Shown here: one piece after another, positions 1 to 8,859 of the stretch
Position numbering within the stretch: the stretch's first letter is position 1
Layout: the number at the start of each line of letters is the position of its first letter
DNA from: Mycolicibacterium peregrinum
GTDB lineage: Bacteria > Actinomycetota > Actinomycetes > Mycobacteriales > Mycobacteriaceae
NCBI RefSeq assembly: GCF_001665785.1
Contig: NZ_LZSO01000031.1
Span: 248,001 to 312,000, forward strand
Reading direction: 5' to 3'
DNA length: 64,000 nt
Notes under the pieces: model-generated
Databases searched by the model: none
The model's input: only the letters and a program-made list of their open reading frames with translations
What the model was told of the DNA's origin: nothing
Program-made: the position numbers and the translations under genes

Positions 1-537
1 CGGCTGGTGCCGCACAAGCAGATCGAGGACGCCCTCGAAGCCGTCGCGACACTGCGCACCAAGATTCCCGGGTTGCATCTGGACATCCTGGGCGGCGGCT
101 GGTGGCGGAAGCGGCTGGTCGAACATGCCGAACTGCTCGGCATCTCCGAGTCGGTGACGTTCCACGGCCACGTCGACGAAGAGACCAAACACCGTGTGCT
201 GCAGCAGAGTTGGGTGCATGTGCTGCCGTCGCGGAAAGAGGGCTGGGGCCTTGCCGTCACCGAGGCCGCTCAGCACGGGGTGCCGACGATCGGGTATCGC
301 GCATCCGGCGGGCTGACCGACTCGATCGTGGACGGGGTCACCGGACTGCTCGTGGAGGATCGCGACGCCTTGGTCGCCGGGCTGCACCAACTGTTGAGCG
401 ACCCGGTGCTGCGGGTCCAGCTGGGCAGCAAGGCGCAGGCCCGCAGCGACGAATTCTCTTGGACGCTCAGTGCGGACGCGATGCGGGCCGTGCTGGAATC
501 GGTGCACGAGGGCAACTACGTCAGCGGGCTGGTGTAG
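1..537 (+). CDS. GT4-family glycosyltransferase, C-terminal part (5' end outside window)
   Basis: The reading frame is open from the first base, so only the last 178 or so residues are visible. They form the nucleotide-sugar-binding half of a GT-B, family 4 enzyme. The E-x7-E signature of retaining GT4 enzymes is seen in EGWGLAVTEA, followed by HGVPTIGYRASGG and a 'DGVTGLLV' loop that contacts the donor diphosphate in relatives. The neighbours on the other strand (Rv0226c-like, DUF3068) and the following acyltransferase match the order Rv0225-Rv0228 of M. tuberculosis, so this is probably the Rv0225 equivalent. It is a cytoplasmic sugar transferase thought to act on an envelope glycolipid. 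The sugar and acceptor cannot be read from sequence. Confidence 0.85.
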   Translation, partial: RLVPHKQIEDALEAVATLRTKIPGLHLDILGGGWWRKRLVEHAELLGISESVTFHGHVDEETKHRVLQQSWVHVLPSRKEGWGLAVTEAAQHGVPTIGYRASGGLTDSIVDGVTGLLVEDRDALVAGLHQLLSDPVLRVQLGSKAQARSDEFSWTLSADAMRAVLESVHEGNYVSGLV

Positions 538-642
538 CCGCACCGGTCACAGTTCCGGAGCGGCAGCCGATGTGCCCGTTGACTTTGAAACCATGCACAC
601 CGCTACCCGCAAAAATGCAGCGTCAGCCCAAAGTCAACAGGA

Positions 643-2313
643 CTAGCCGAGTCGCCCTGGCTGCCGCGATGCTCGCCAGAAGCTGACCGCCATCCCCACT
701 GCCCCGCCGACCAGGGCCAGCAGCCATACCAGGTGTGCGGCGATCAACACGCCTCGGTGAGGTGAGGCCGGGTGGTCGCCGCCGATCCGGTACAGGGCGA
801 TATCGCCATCCCGGTAGACCACCGGAAGATCCAGTTCTACCGGCCCGCCGTTGGTCTCGACGACCAGCCAGCCGACACCGGCGTCGGCCATTGTCTGGCG
901 ATCGGCGCCCGACCGCATCAGATTCTGGACTTCGCGGGCTCGTGTTCCCTCGCCGGGCACCACCTGATCGCCGATCACCAGATCGCCGGTCGACAGCACC
1001 TCGGCGCGCAGCCACCGGGGCAACGGATCGAGTACCGGCGCGGCGCCGGCCCAGTAGAACGACCGCATACTGTCCGGTGGCAACACCGCCACCGGTCGGG
1101 GATCCGCGTTGATGGCGGCCGCTGCGGCGGTCCACCCAGGCGGGTACTGCACCGCACGCATCTTGTTGCCGACGCCCCAGGCGAGATCTGGCAGCACCGC
1201 GATCAGCGCCGCACACGCCACCGCGGCCGACGCGGCCATCGGCACCCGCAGGCGGCCCAAGGTGGCCGGGGCGGCGGCAGCGGCCACGACATAGCCCGGC
1301 ATGGCCAGCGCCACCCATTTCTGACCGTCGCGTATCACCCCGAGGCCGGGCACGGCCCGGATCGTCGCGTCGACGAACGCCAGGCCGACGTCGGTGGCCA
1401 TCGCGGCCGGGATCAGCACCGCGGCCGCGGCCAGGATCAGCAGCGGGACCGCCCTACGGTTGCGCATCACCGCGGGCAGGCCGAGCGCGACGACGCCGAC
1501 CAGAACAACGGTGGCGGCCACGGCGAAAAGTGTTGTGCGCGAGCTGGGTACGGCTTCACCGTTCCAGATTCCACCCAGGCCGGCCAGGCTGCCGAGGGTG
1601 GAAAGACCGGGCTCGGCCCGAGCCGCGAATGCTTGCACCCCGGCCGCCGAGTCCGGAGATGACACCGTGCCGCCGACCGCGGCGGCCACCAGCCACGGCG
1701 TCGCCGCCAGCACCGAGGTGCCCAACGCGAGCGTGGCGACGCGCAGGCGTCGCCAGCCGTCGCCGTCACCGGGAGCCGCAACGCACACGAGCGCGACCGT
1801 GGCGGCCAACATCAGCCCCGTCGGGGTCAGCCCGGCCAGGGCAGTCCAGAACAGCAAGCCCCACATCGCTGCAGGGTCCGACGCGCTCCGCAACCGCAGT
1901 ACGCACGCTGCCACCCATGGCAGGCAGCCGTAGCCGACGAGCAGGCTCCAATGTCCCTGCAGCAACCGCTCGGCCACGTACGGATTCCAGATGGCCAGCG
2001 TCGCGGCGATGAACTGGCCGGGTCGTCCGGCGTCCAGCACCGTGGAGGCCAAGCGGGCGGCACCCCAACCGGCCAGCCACAGGCCCGCCACGAGCAGGAC
2101 CTTGACCACGACTCCGCCGTCCAGCATGGTCGAGGTCAGGGCGACGAGAAAATCCTGCGGCAACGCGCGGGGGGCGGCCTCGGTCAGGCCCAGCGCCGCA
2201 TCGGTCAGGTATGAGCGGGGCGTGGAGACGGCGTCCCGCAAAAGCAGATAACCGGGCCCCAACAGGGGCCCGGTTACCGATAACGACAGTGCCAGCGCGT
2301 AGGCCGGCAGCAA
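643..2313 (-). CDS. Polytopic membrane protein, Rv0226c-like
   Basis: About 556 residues made mainly of hydrophobic, Ala/Val/Leu-rich segments, consistent with ten or more membrane helices. A short soluble stretch near residues 390-500 contains PRPVAVLPPDSMRSFYWAG and a single helix follows near the C-terminus. The overall plan resembles a GT-C-like or mannosyltransferase-like membrane protein, but no catalytic motif can be named. Length and position (between a GT4 gene and a DUF3068 gene) match Rv0226c of M. tuberculosis. The start used is a TTG 20 bases after the stop of the upstream gene. The frame stays open further upstream into that gene, so the start is uncertain. The short gap suggests co-transcription with the DUF3068 gene. 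Function unknown. Confidence 0.8.
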   Translation of the reverse strand: MLPAYALALSLSVTGPLLGPGYLLLRDAVSTPRSYLTDAALGLTEAAPRALPQDFLVALTSTMLDGGVVVKVLLVAGLWLAGWGAARLASTVLDAGRPGQFIAATLAIWNPYVAERLLQGHWSLLVGYGCLPWVAACVLRLRSASDPAAMWGLLFWTALAGLTPTGLMLAATVALVCVAAPGDGDGWRRLRVATLALGTSVLAATPWLVAAAVGGTVSSPDSAAGVQAFAARAEPGLSTLGSLAGLGGIWNGEAVPSSRTTLFAVAATVVLVGVVALGLPAVMRNRRAVPLLILAAAAVLIPAAMATDVGLAFVDATIRAVPGLGVIRDGQKWVALAMPGYVVAAAAAPATLGRLRVPMAASAAVACAALIAVLPDLAWGVGNKMRAVQYPPGWTAAAAAINADPRPVAVLPPDSMRSFYWAGAAPVLDPLPRWLRAEVLSTGDLVIGDQVVPGEGTRAREVQNLMRSGADRQTMADAGVGWLVVETNGGPVELDLPVVYRDGDIALYRIGGDHPASPHRGVLIAAHLVWLLALVGGAVGMAVSFWRASRQPGRLG

Positions 2314-2332
2314 GGCAGAGCGCAGGCTCAGA

Positions 2333-3523
2333 TCACCGGTCCGGTGGTAGGTCGGATGGTCGTTGCGCGGGTAGCTTCTCGGTCTTGGCCTCGGCGCCGG
2401 GGACCTGGAAGCCCTGGGTGTCGAAGAAGCCGTGATCGGCGGTGTCGAGCCCGGGATCGATCAGCGTGGACTCGGCGCGGATCGCGAACGAACCTACTAC
2501 GGCGCCACCGACGAGTGCCAGCAGGCCCAGCGCGGTGAACGTGATCGGCAGGACGCGGGTCCACAGTGACACGCGATCACGCTCGTCCTGAGCGGCCGCG
2601 ACCTGGGACTCCACGGTCTCCTCGTTGTAGGTGACCTTGTAATCGACGTAGGTCACCTCGGGCTTGAGCTTGTCCCGCGCGTAGTACTGGTAGCCGTGGT
2701 CCTGCGCTTTGACGATGGTGCCCGACACCGGGTCGACCCAGAAGGTGCGCTGCGCGGCGTAGAAGCGGTCCATCGTGATCCGCTCGTCGGGTTCGCCAGG
2801 CACACCCCACATCTCGGGGCTTGCGGTGACCGAACTGTCGGCGTCGTCCTCGTAGAGCGAGGAGTACTTGACCGGATCGGCCAGCTTGCCGTTGGAGTCG
2901 TAGCCCACGTTCTGGATGAACCGGTAGGTGGTCAGCCCGTTGACGTCTTCTTCACCGTCGTAGTTCGCGTCAAACGCCTTCTGCGCGATCGCGTCGAAGA
3001 AGGGGTAGGTCTTCTTCTCGGTGTCGAACGGGAACCGGTAGGTCAGACCCTCGTGCGGCAGCGCGACGTTGGTCGGCGGCTTCTCGTCCTCGATGGCCCG
3101 GGGCTTCTGCAGCGCCCCGCCCGGGTTGTTGTCGCTGGACACCGCCATGGCGGTGCTGCGGTTCATCGTGACGGTGTCCACCAGGGCCAACAGCAGACCG
3201 GAGTCCTTCTGTTGGTCAGTGCGCCGCAGCGTGCTGCCCACTTGCAGCGTCACCACCTCGGCGTTCGACGGTGATTCCACACTGAGCTGTTGCTGAAGTG
3301 CGACGGGCACGTTGCGGTCCACCGAGAACTTCGGGGCCACCAGCGATTCCGGATCGAAAGCGGTCGCGGTCCCATCGCTGACCAGGGTGGTGTCCAGATT
3401 GAGCGGGATCTTGGCGATCTTGCCCTTGGTATAGGTGGTCAGCAACAGTGCGGCAATCAGCAGAGCTGCACCCAGCCCCATCAGTCCGCATGCCGCGATA
3501 CGCAGCGCCACTGCGCGGTTCAA
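2333..3523 (-). CDS. DUF3068 (PorA-family) membrane-anchored protein, Rv0227c-like
   Basis: A 396-residue protein with an N-terminal membrane helix (about residues 8-30, GLMGLGAALLIAALLL) and a second helix near residue 330-352 (ITFTALGLLALVGGAVVG), leaving a large domain of about 290 residues on the outer side of the membrane. That topology and motifs such as TYRFPFDTEKKTYPFFD are typical of the DUF3068/PorA family of mycobacteria. The start is TTG; the reverse strand shows AAGGAGG six bases ahead, which supports it. It is the first gene of a two-gene unit with the Rv0226c-like protein and is divergent from the acyltransferase. A role in envelope biogenesis is inferred from the neighbours only. 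Confidence 0.85.
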   Translation of the reverse strand: MNRAVALRIAACGLMGLGAALLIAALLLTTYTKGKIAKIPLNLDTTLVSDGTATAFDPESLVAPKFSVDRNVPVALQQQLSVESPSNAEVVTLQVGSTLRRTDQQKDSGLLLALVDTVTMNRSTAMAVSSDNNPGGALQKPRAIEDEKPPTNVALPHEGLTYRFPFDTEKKTYPFFDAIAQKAFDANYDGEEDVNGLTTYRFIQNVGYDSNGKLADPVKYSSLYEDDADSSVTASPEMWGVPGEPDERITMDRFYAAQRTFWVDPVSGTIVKAQDHGYQYYARDKLKPEVTYVDYKVTYNEETVESQVAAAQDERDRVSLWTRVLPITFTALGLLALVGGAVVGSFAIRAESTLIDPGLDTADHGFFDTQGFQVPGAEAKTEKLPAQRPSDLPPDR

Positions 3524-3677
3524 ACCGTGCCTCCTTCAGTGTGGGCCAACTCGCCGTGAGGCAAACCCGTTCGACCCTAACAGCACTATCTAAGGCCATT
3601 ACTTACTCCGGCGACATCCCACGGACGCGTTAACCCGCAGTTTGGCGGGGTTGCCATCGAGCGGCACACTGGTCGCC

Positions 3678-4880
3678 GTGGCCACCGGAGCACCGGACCC
3701 GGAAACCGGATCGGAATCTCAGGTCGGCGGGACACGTAGCTTCCTGCCGGCAGTCGAAGGCATGCGTGCCTGCGCGGCCATGGGAGTGGTGCTCACGCAC
3801 GTCGCCTTCCAGACCGGGCACACCACCGGGGTGAGCGGCCGGTTCTTCGGCCGGTTCGACCTGGCAGTCGCGGTGTTCTTCGCACTGTCGGGGTTCCTGC
3901 TGTGGCGCGGCCATGCCGCCGCTGCCCGCGGCATGCGTCCCCGCCCGCGTACCGGTCACTACCTGCGCTCGCGCATCGTCCGCATCATGCCCGGCTATGT
4001 GGTGGCCGTCGTGGTGATCATCCTGCTGCTCCCGGAGGCCAAGGCCGATCTGACGGTGTGGCTGGCCAACCTGACCCTGACCCAGATCTATGTACCGCTG
4101 ACGCTGACCGCGGGGCTCACCCAGATGTGGAGCCTGTCGGTGGAGGTCAGTTTCTATCTGGCGCTGCCGGTGCTGGCGCTGCTCGCGCGGCGGCTGCCGG
4201 TGCGGGCCCGCGTCGGCGTGATCGTCGCCCTGGCGGCGCTGAGCCTGTTGTGGGTGCGCATCCCGTTCTCGGGCACCACGGGACTCAACCCGTGGAACTG
4301 GCCGCCGGCGTTCTTCTCCTGGTTCGCCGCGGGCATGGTGCTGGCTGAACTCACGGTGAGCCCATTCGGTTGGGTGCACCGGTTGGCCCGGCGTCGGGTG
4401 CTGATGGGTGTCATCGCCGCGGTGGCGTTCGCGATCGCGGCCTCGCCGCTGGCCGGACTGGAAGGGCTACGCCCGGGCTCGGTCGGTCAGGTGACGTTGA
4501 AGACCGCGATGGGTGCGATCGTCGCGGGCGCACTGCTGGCCCCGCTGGTCCTCGACCACCCCGACACCGGGCATCCGATTCTGGGCAACAAGGTGATGGT
4601 CACGCTGGGCCGCTGGTCCTACGGGCTGTTCGTCTGGCACCTGGCGGCGCTGGCCATGGTGTTCCCGATGATCGGGGAGTTCCTGTTCAACGGCCAGATG
4701 CTGGTGGTGCTGGTCCTGACGCTGGTGTTCGGCTTCGCGCTGGCCGCGGTCAGCTATGCGCTGGTGGAGTCACCGTGCCGGGAGGCCCTGCGGCGGTGGG
4801 AGTACCGGAACCAGAGCCCGGTGCCGCCACTGGACAGCTCCATCACCGACGATCCCGAGCCTGCGCCAGCCGCGCGATGA
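3678..4880 (+). CDS. Membrane acyltransferase, acyltransferase-3 family (Rv0228-like)
   Basis: About 400 residues with ten or so predicted membrane helices and the features of the acyltransferase-3 (OafA/YrhL) family. Near the N-terminus is the catalytic region with LPAVEGMRACAAMGVVLTHV (conserved R and H), then FFALSGFLLW, RIVRIMPGYVV and QMWSLSVEVSFYL. Such enzymes move acyl groups from a donor to sugars or glycolipids on the outer face of the membrane. The frame opens at a TTG at 3642, but a GTG at 3678 removes a poor N-terminal extension and is preferred; no strong ribosome-binding site is seen for either. It matches Rv0228 in synteny. The acceptor is unknown, but the surrounding envelope genes suggest a cell-wall polysaccharide or glycolipid. 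Confidence 0.85.
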   Translation: MATGAPDPETGSESQVGGTRSFLPAVEGMRACAAMGVVLTHVAFQTGHTTGVSGRFFGRFDLAVAVFFALSGFLLWRGHAAAARGMRPRPRTGHYLRSRIVRIMPGYVVAVVVIILLLPEAKADLTVWLANLTLTQIYVPLTLTAGLTQMWSLSVEVSFYLALPVLALLARRLPVRARVGVIVALAALSLLWVRIPFSGTTGLNPWNWPPAFFSWFAAGMVLAELTVSPFGWVHRLARRRVLMGVIAAVAFAIAASPLAGLEGLRPGSVGQVTLKTAMGAIVAGALLAPLVLDHPDTGHPILGNKVMVTLGRWSYGLFVWHLAALAMVFPMIGEFLFNGQMLVVLVLTLVFGFALAAVSYALVESPCREALRRWEYRNQSPVPPLDSSITDDPEPAPAAR

Positions 4881-4994
4881 CCTTGCCGCGCGCGGCCTCC
4901 TCTTAACTGCCTCGGCTTTTAACTCCCTTGGCTTTCAATGCCCCATCCTGGTGATGGCTGGGTTCGTCCCGCTGTCTTCGCAGGTCTGAGGCCG

Positions 4995-6281
4995 TCAGCG
5001 CAGCGGGTTGAACGGGCGCATCGCCGGCGACACTGACCCGGTGGTGATGCTCGCTGCCAGCATCCTGCCGGTGAGCGGCCCCAGCGCGATGCCCCACATG
5101 CCGTGGCCGCCGGCGACACTGACCCGTGCCGACTTGGTGGCGCCGATCAGCGGCAGACCGTCGGGCGTGCACGGCCGCGAGCCCACCCACTCGTCTTCGC
5201 GCTGGTTCCAATCAATCCCGGTGAGCACCGGACGCGCGGCATCAACGATCGCAGCGATCCGGCGCGGATCCAGCGGGGCGTCGGGACTGCGGAACTCCAT
5301 CATCCCGGCGACCCTGAATCGTCCGCCGTCCAGCGGCGTGCATGCCACACGCTGGACGGGGAAATAGACCGGGTTCTTCGGGACGTGGGTGGGTCGGACG
5401 GTGAAGCTGTAGCCGCGGCCAGCCTGGACGACCGTCTTCACACCGAACTTCTTGGCCAGTCTGGTCAGCCGGGCACCGTTGGCCACGACGACATGGTCGG
5501 AGGTCTTGTGTTCCCCGGATGTCGAGACCACGTCGACACCCGCGTTGCCACGGTCGACCACGTCGGCCACCTCGAACGTTGTGACGATATCGCCACCCCG
5601 CTCGCGAACGGCATCGGCCAGCGATGCGACGTACTTGGGCGGATTGATGAAGCGCTGGTTCCGGAGCAGAATTCCGGCGCGCACCGCATCGCCGAGCGCG
5701 GGTTCGAGGCTGCGGATCTCATCGCCTCTCAGCAGATCGAAGTCCACTTCGCCGCCGCTCTTCGCGACGTGCCGGAACTCGGCGACCAGCGTCTCACGGT
5801 CCTGCTCGGACACGAATGCCGCGAGGAATGGGTCGGCCAAGCGGGTGCTCTCCAGCACGCCGCCCTGGGCCAGCTCGTCGAACGCGCCGAGCGCGAGCTT
5901 GTTGACGTCGTTGAAGACACCCATCGCCTTTCGCCACGCGCGCGGCGTGCAGTGCCTGGCAAAGCCGGCGAGAAAGCGCAGCAGGTGCGGGTCGGCGGAC
6001 AGCGGCACATAGACGGGGGAGGAGGGACTGAGCATTGCGCGGACGCCGTAGGACAACACGGCCGGCTCCGGCAAAGGCAGCGTCAATGCCGGGGCCAGCC
6101 ATCCGGCGTTGCCCCACGAAGAGTCCGCGGCTACGCCCTTCTTGTCGAGGATCGTGACGTGCACACCATGGTTCTGCAGGTGCCACGCGGTCGCCAAGCC
6201 GACCATCCCGGCGCCGACAATGGTGACGTGTGCGGGTGCGTGGGATCGGGCCATGCCGCCAGTTCCAGCCTTTCTTGCCAT
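4995..6281 (-). CDS. FAD-dependent D-amino-acid dehydrogenase (DadA-like)
   Basis: A DAO-fold flavoprotein of about 428 residues. It begins with the FAD-binding glycine motif VTIVGAGMVGLATAWHLQ and then ILDKKGVAADSSWGNAGWL, the segment typical of DadA. The C-terminal VAGGHGMWGIALGPLTGRM closes the FAD site. DadA-type enzymes oxidise D-amino acids such as D-alanine to 2-oxo acids and ammonia at the membrane. The frame extends upstream to 6473, but that part overlaps the divergent LysR gene and is unlike the family. ATG at 6281 or 6254 are the realistic starts. The divergent LysR gene is its probable regulator. Substrate identity (D-amino acid, or a related amine or imino acid) is inferred from family only. 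Confidence 0.85.
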   Translation of the reverse strand: MARKAGTGGMARSHAPAHVTIVGAGMVGLATAWHLQNHGVHVTILDKKGVAADSSWGNAGWLAPALTLPLPEPAVLSYGVRAMLSPSSPVYVPLSADPHLLRFLAGFARHCTPRAWRKAMGVFNDVNKLALGAFDELAQGGVLESTRLADPFLAAFVSEQDRETLVAEFRHVAKSGGEVDFDLLRGDEIRSLEPALGDAVRAGILLRNQRFINPPKYVASLADAVRERGGDIVTTFEVADVVDRGNAGVDVVSTSGEHKTSDHVVVANGARLTRLAKKFGVKTVVQAGRGYSFTVRPTHVPKNPVYFPVQRVACTPLDGGRFRVAGMMEFRSPDAPLDPRRIAAIVDAARPVLTGIDWNQREDEWVGSRPCTPDGLPLIGATKSARVSVAGGHGMWGIALGPLTGRMLAASITTGSVSPAMRPFNPLR

Positions 6282-6411
6282 TTTGTCTTTGGATAACGAC
6301 CGCCGAAAACGCAACGCGCACAGGGCATTCAGGTTGCGTTCAGATTCCCAGGGGGTGGGACGGACGTCTGCAATGAGGCTACGGCCCTGGTTCGTGCACG
6401 TATAGTGAACG

Positions 6412-6435
6412 TTTCCGACAGTTAATGTTCGGAAA
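6412..6435. promoter_or_regulatory. Inverted repeat in the dadA/lysR divergent promoter
   Basis: TTTCCGA at 6412-6418 and TCGGAAA at 6429-6435 are perfect inverted arms separated by 10 bases. They lie 20 bases before the LysR start codon, in the AT-rich gap between the divergent genes. LysR regulators commonly bind a dyad of this size next to their own gene, so this is a plausible autoregulatory and activator site. No binding data are implied. Confidence 0.5.
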
Positions 6436-6455
6436 AAGCGAACTAATATGTCGCG

Positions 6456-7376
6456 ATGAAGTTCGATCTCCACCGGCTTCGGCTGCTTTATGAGCTAGAG
6501 CAGCGCGGCACCTTGACTGCCGTCGCCGCTGCCTTGTCCTACAGCCCGTCGACCATTTCTCAGCAGCTGTCGATCCTGGAGAGTGAGGTCGGCACCGCAT
6601 TGCTGGAGCACGTCGGTCGGCGCGTCCGACTGACCCCACAGGGCCGAATCTTGGTGGAGCACACCGCATCCGTGTTGCGACAGCTGCAGGAGGCCGACGC
6701 GCAGATCACCGGTTCGCTGGGGGAAACCGTCGGCACGCTGCGGATAGCGGCATTCCAGACGGCGATGTTGTCTCTGGTGCCACCCGTCCTGGCCTGGCTG
6801 CACGACAGATATCCCGGACTCCGGGTAGAGGTCACGCAGGCGGAGCCCAGCGCGGCGCTGCACGCTCAGATTCCGAGGGACTTCGACCTGGCGATCCACG
6901 AGGTCTACCCGGGACACCCGTTGCCGCAATCGCGTGAACTCCATGAAGAGCTCCTGATCGCGGACCCGATTCGGCTGGTCGTACCCGCGAAGGGGAACGC
7001 GCTCGACCGTGGGGGCACATTGAGCGCCTATGCGGACTCCCCGTGGGTGATGGAACTGCCCGGCAGCCCCGCCCGGGCCTGGACCATGGCTGCCTGTCGT
7101 GAGGCCGGATTCGAGCCCGACATCGTCTACGACTGCGGCGACATGTTTGCCCATGCGCAGCTTGTCTCAGACGGCCACGCCGTCGCCTTTCTGCCGGATC
7201 TGATGTGGCTCAACCGTTCTCCCAACGTCCTGCGCTACGGCTTGTCCTCAGGGGACTGCCGCCGCATCGTGACGATTTGTGCGTTGGGCATGGCCGAACA
7301 TCCCAAGGTGACGGCGGCGCGCTCTGCACTGATGGCGGTGGCCGGCCGTGGGTCGAATCTAGGGTCGCCGTCCTGA
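6456..7376 (+). CDS. LysR-family transcriptional regulator
   Basis: A 306-residue LysR protein. The N-terminal winged helix-turn-helix is clear: LRLLYELEQRGTLTAVAAAL, then SPSTISQQLSILESEVG and LTPQGRILVEHT (about residues 5-65). It is followed by a periplasmic-binding-protein-like effector domain beginning near GTLRIAAFQTAM (residue 92 on). The gene diverges from the D-amino-acid dehydrogenase, the usual arrangement for a LysR regulator and its target, with an inverted repeat in the gap. Its 3' end overlaps the convergent acyl-CoA ligase gene by 18 bases. The effector may be an amino acid, by analogy with amino-acid-responsive family members, but this is inference. Confidence 0.9.
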   Translation: MKFDLHRLRLLYELEQRGTLTAVAAALSYSPSTISQQLSILESEVGTALLEHVGRRVRLTPQGRILVEHTASVLRQLQEADAQITGSLGETVGTLRIAAFQTAMLSLVPPVLAWLHDRYPGLRVEVTQAEPSAALHAQIPRDFDLAIHEVYPGHPLPQSRELHEELLIADPIRLVVPAKGNALDRGGTLSAYADSPWVMELPGSPARAWTMAACREAGFEPDIVYDCGDMFAHAQLVSDGHAVAFLPDLMWLNRSPNVLRYGLSSGDCRRIVTICALGMAEHPKVTAARSALMAVAGRGSNLGSPS

Positions 7377-8858
7377 CGTGGGCGTCCGGCTTTGCTCCAG
7401 TCGCGCGATGACCTCGTCGCGCACCGCGGTACGGCGGGCCTTGCCGGCGTCGTCGCGCAACGCGGTGTCGACGAACTCCACACTGTCCGGCACTTTGTAG
7501 CCCGACAGGTGCTCGCGCAGGAAGGCCTGCACCGCCGCGGAGTCCAGGTCTGATCCGTCGCAGAGCTGCACCAGGGCGTGCGGCACCTGCCCGAGATCTT
7601 CGTGCGGTACGCCGACGACGAGGCAGGACAGCACGTCGGGGTGGGCTGCCAGCGCGGCTTCGATCTCGGCCGGGTAGACGTTCTTGCCGCCGACGGTGAA
7701 CATGTCCACCCGCCGGTCGTTGAGGTAGAAGAACCGTTCCCCGCCATCGTCGACGTAGTACCCCAGGTCTCCGAGTGAGTCCCAGCCGTCGCGGCTCTTG
7801 GCGGTGCTGCCGACGTAGCGGTAGGTGGGTGCACTGCCCGGTCCGGGCCGCATATAGATCTCACCGGTCACCCCGGGCGGGCACTCGTCGCCGTCGTCGT
7901 CGAGCACCTTCATCTCACCGGCCACCACCACGCCGACCGATCCCGGATGCCGCAGCCACTGCTCGCCGGAGATGAAGGTCAGGGCCTGCAGTTCGGTGCC
8001 GCCGTACAGTTCCCACAGGGCCTCGGGGCCGAGCAGGTCGATCCAGGCCTGCTTGACCGCAGGCGGGCAGGGTGCGCCGACGTGCCAGAACCGCCGAATG
8101 CTGGACAGGTCATAGGCTTTCGGGTCGGCGCGGTACACCGGCAGCAGCCGTTGCATGATGGTGGGCACCGTGGTCAGGAACGTCACGCGGTGTTCGGTGA
8201 CCAGCGCCAGGAACTCGGCCGGGTCGAAGCGCGGCATCAGCACCAGGTGGTGGCCCTGCAACAGCGCGATGGCGAATGTGGTGAAGCCGGTGTTGTGGCT
8301 CATCGGCACCGACATCAGCGTTACGTCGTCGGGTTGGGCTCCCAGGGGCACACCGATCAAGACGGGCACCCGACTGTCGCCGCCGGCCTCGATCAGCTTC
8401 GGGCGCCCGGTACTGCCGCCCGAGGCCATCGACTTCCACGTCGGCGCAACCGCCTCGGGAAGCGGTGCCTCGGACAGCTCGACATCCGGCGTGAAACCCG
8501 CTGGCAACCAGGGTGTTTCACCGGCGTCGCGGCCGACCACCAGCGCTCGGGGGCGGAGCGCCAGGATCCCGGCGAACTCAGCGTCCGGCAACCGGGGCGA
8601 CAGGGGTTGCGGCACCGCGCCGAGTTTCCAGGTGGCCAGGACGGCCTGCACCCACTCGATCGAGTTCGGCAGGCTGATCGTCACGTAATCACCCTGTCGC
8701 ACACCGAGTTCGGCGTAGGCACGGGCCAGTCGATTGGTGGACCGGTCCAGTTCAGCCCGGGTGAGGGTGGTGCCCTGGCAGGTCACGGCGGGCCGGTCCG
8801 GGACGGCAGCGGCCAGTTGGCTGACCTGGGCGGGGATCGGCGGGATGGCGTCGGTCAT
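7359..8858 (-). CDS. AMP-dependent acyl-CoA synthetase/ligase
   Basis: A 499-residue adenylate-forming ligase. The P-loop-like motif ASGGSTGRPKL lies near residue 167. The aromatic/Tyr motif LWELYGGTE and the hinge region SLGDLGYYVDDGGERFFYLNDR follow, then GGKNVYPAEIEAAL. The adenylation lysine is probably in DDAGKARR near the C-terminus. Such enzymes make acyl-AMP from a carboxylic acid and ATP, then the CoA thioester; this one resembles the bile-acid and aryl-acid ligase groups more than long-chain FadD proteins. It is the last gene of the operon marR-PPOX-php-ligase, one base after the php stop. A role in activating the acid released by the lactonase is an inference from this order. Confidence 0.88.
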   Translation of the reverse strand: MTDAIPPIPAQVSQLAAAVPDRPAVTCQGTTLTRAELDRSTNRLARAYAELGVRQGDYVTISLPNSIEWVQAVLATWKLGAVPQPLSPRLPDAEFAGILALRPRALVVGRDAGETPWLPAGFTPDVELSEAPLPEAVAPTWKSMASGGSTGRPKLIEAGGDSRVPVLIGVPLGAQPDDVTLMSVPMSHNTGFTTFAIALLQGHHLVLMPRFDPAEFLALVTEHRVTFLTTVPTIMQRLLPVYRADPKAYDLSSIRRFWHVGAPCPPAVKQAWIDLLGPEALWELYGGTELQALTFISGEQWLRHPGSVGVVVAGEMKVLDDDGDECPPGVTGEIYMRPGPGSAPTYRYVGSTAKSRDGWDSLGDLGYYVDDGGERFFYLNDRRVDMFTVGGKNVYPAEIEAALAAHPDVLSCLVVGVPHEDLGQVPHALVQLCDGSDLDSAAVQAFLREHLSGYKVPDSVEFVDTALRDDAGKARRTAVRDEVIARLEQSRTPTSGRRP

Positions 8859-8859
8859 C

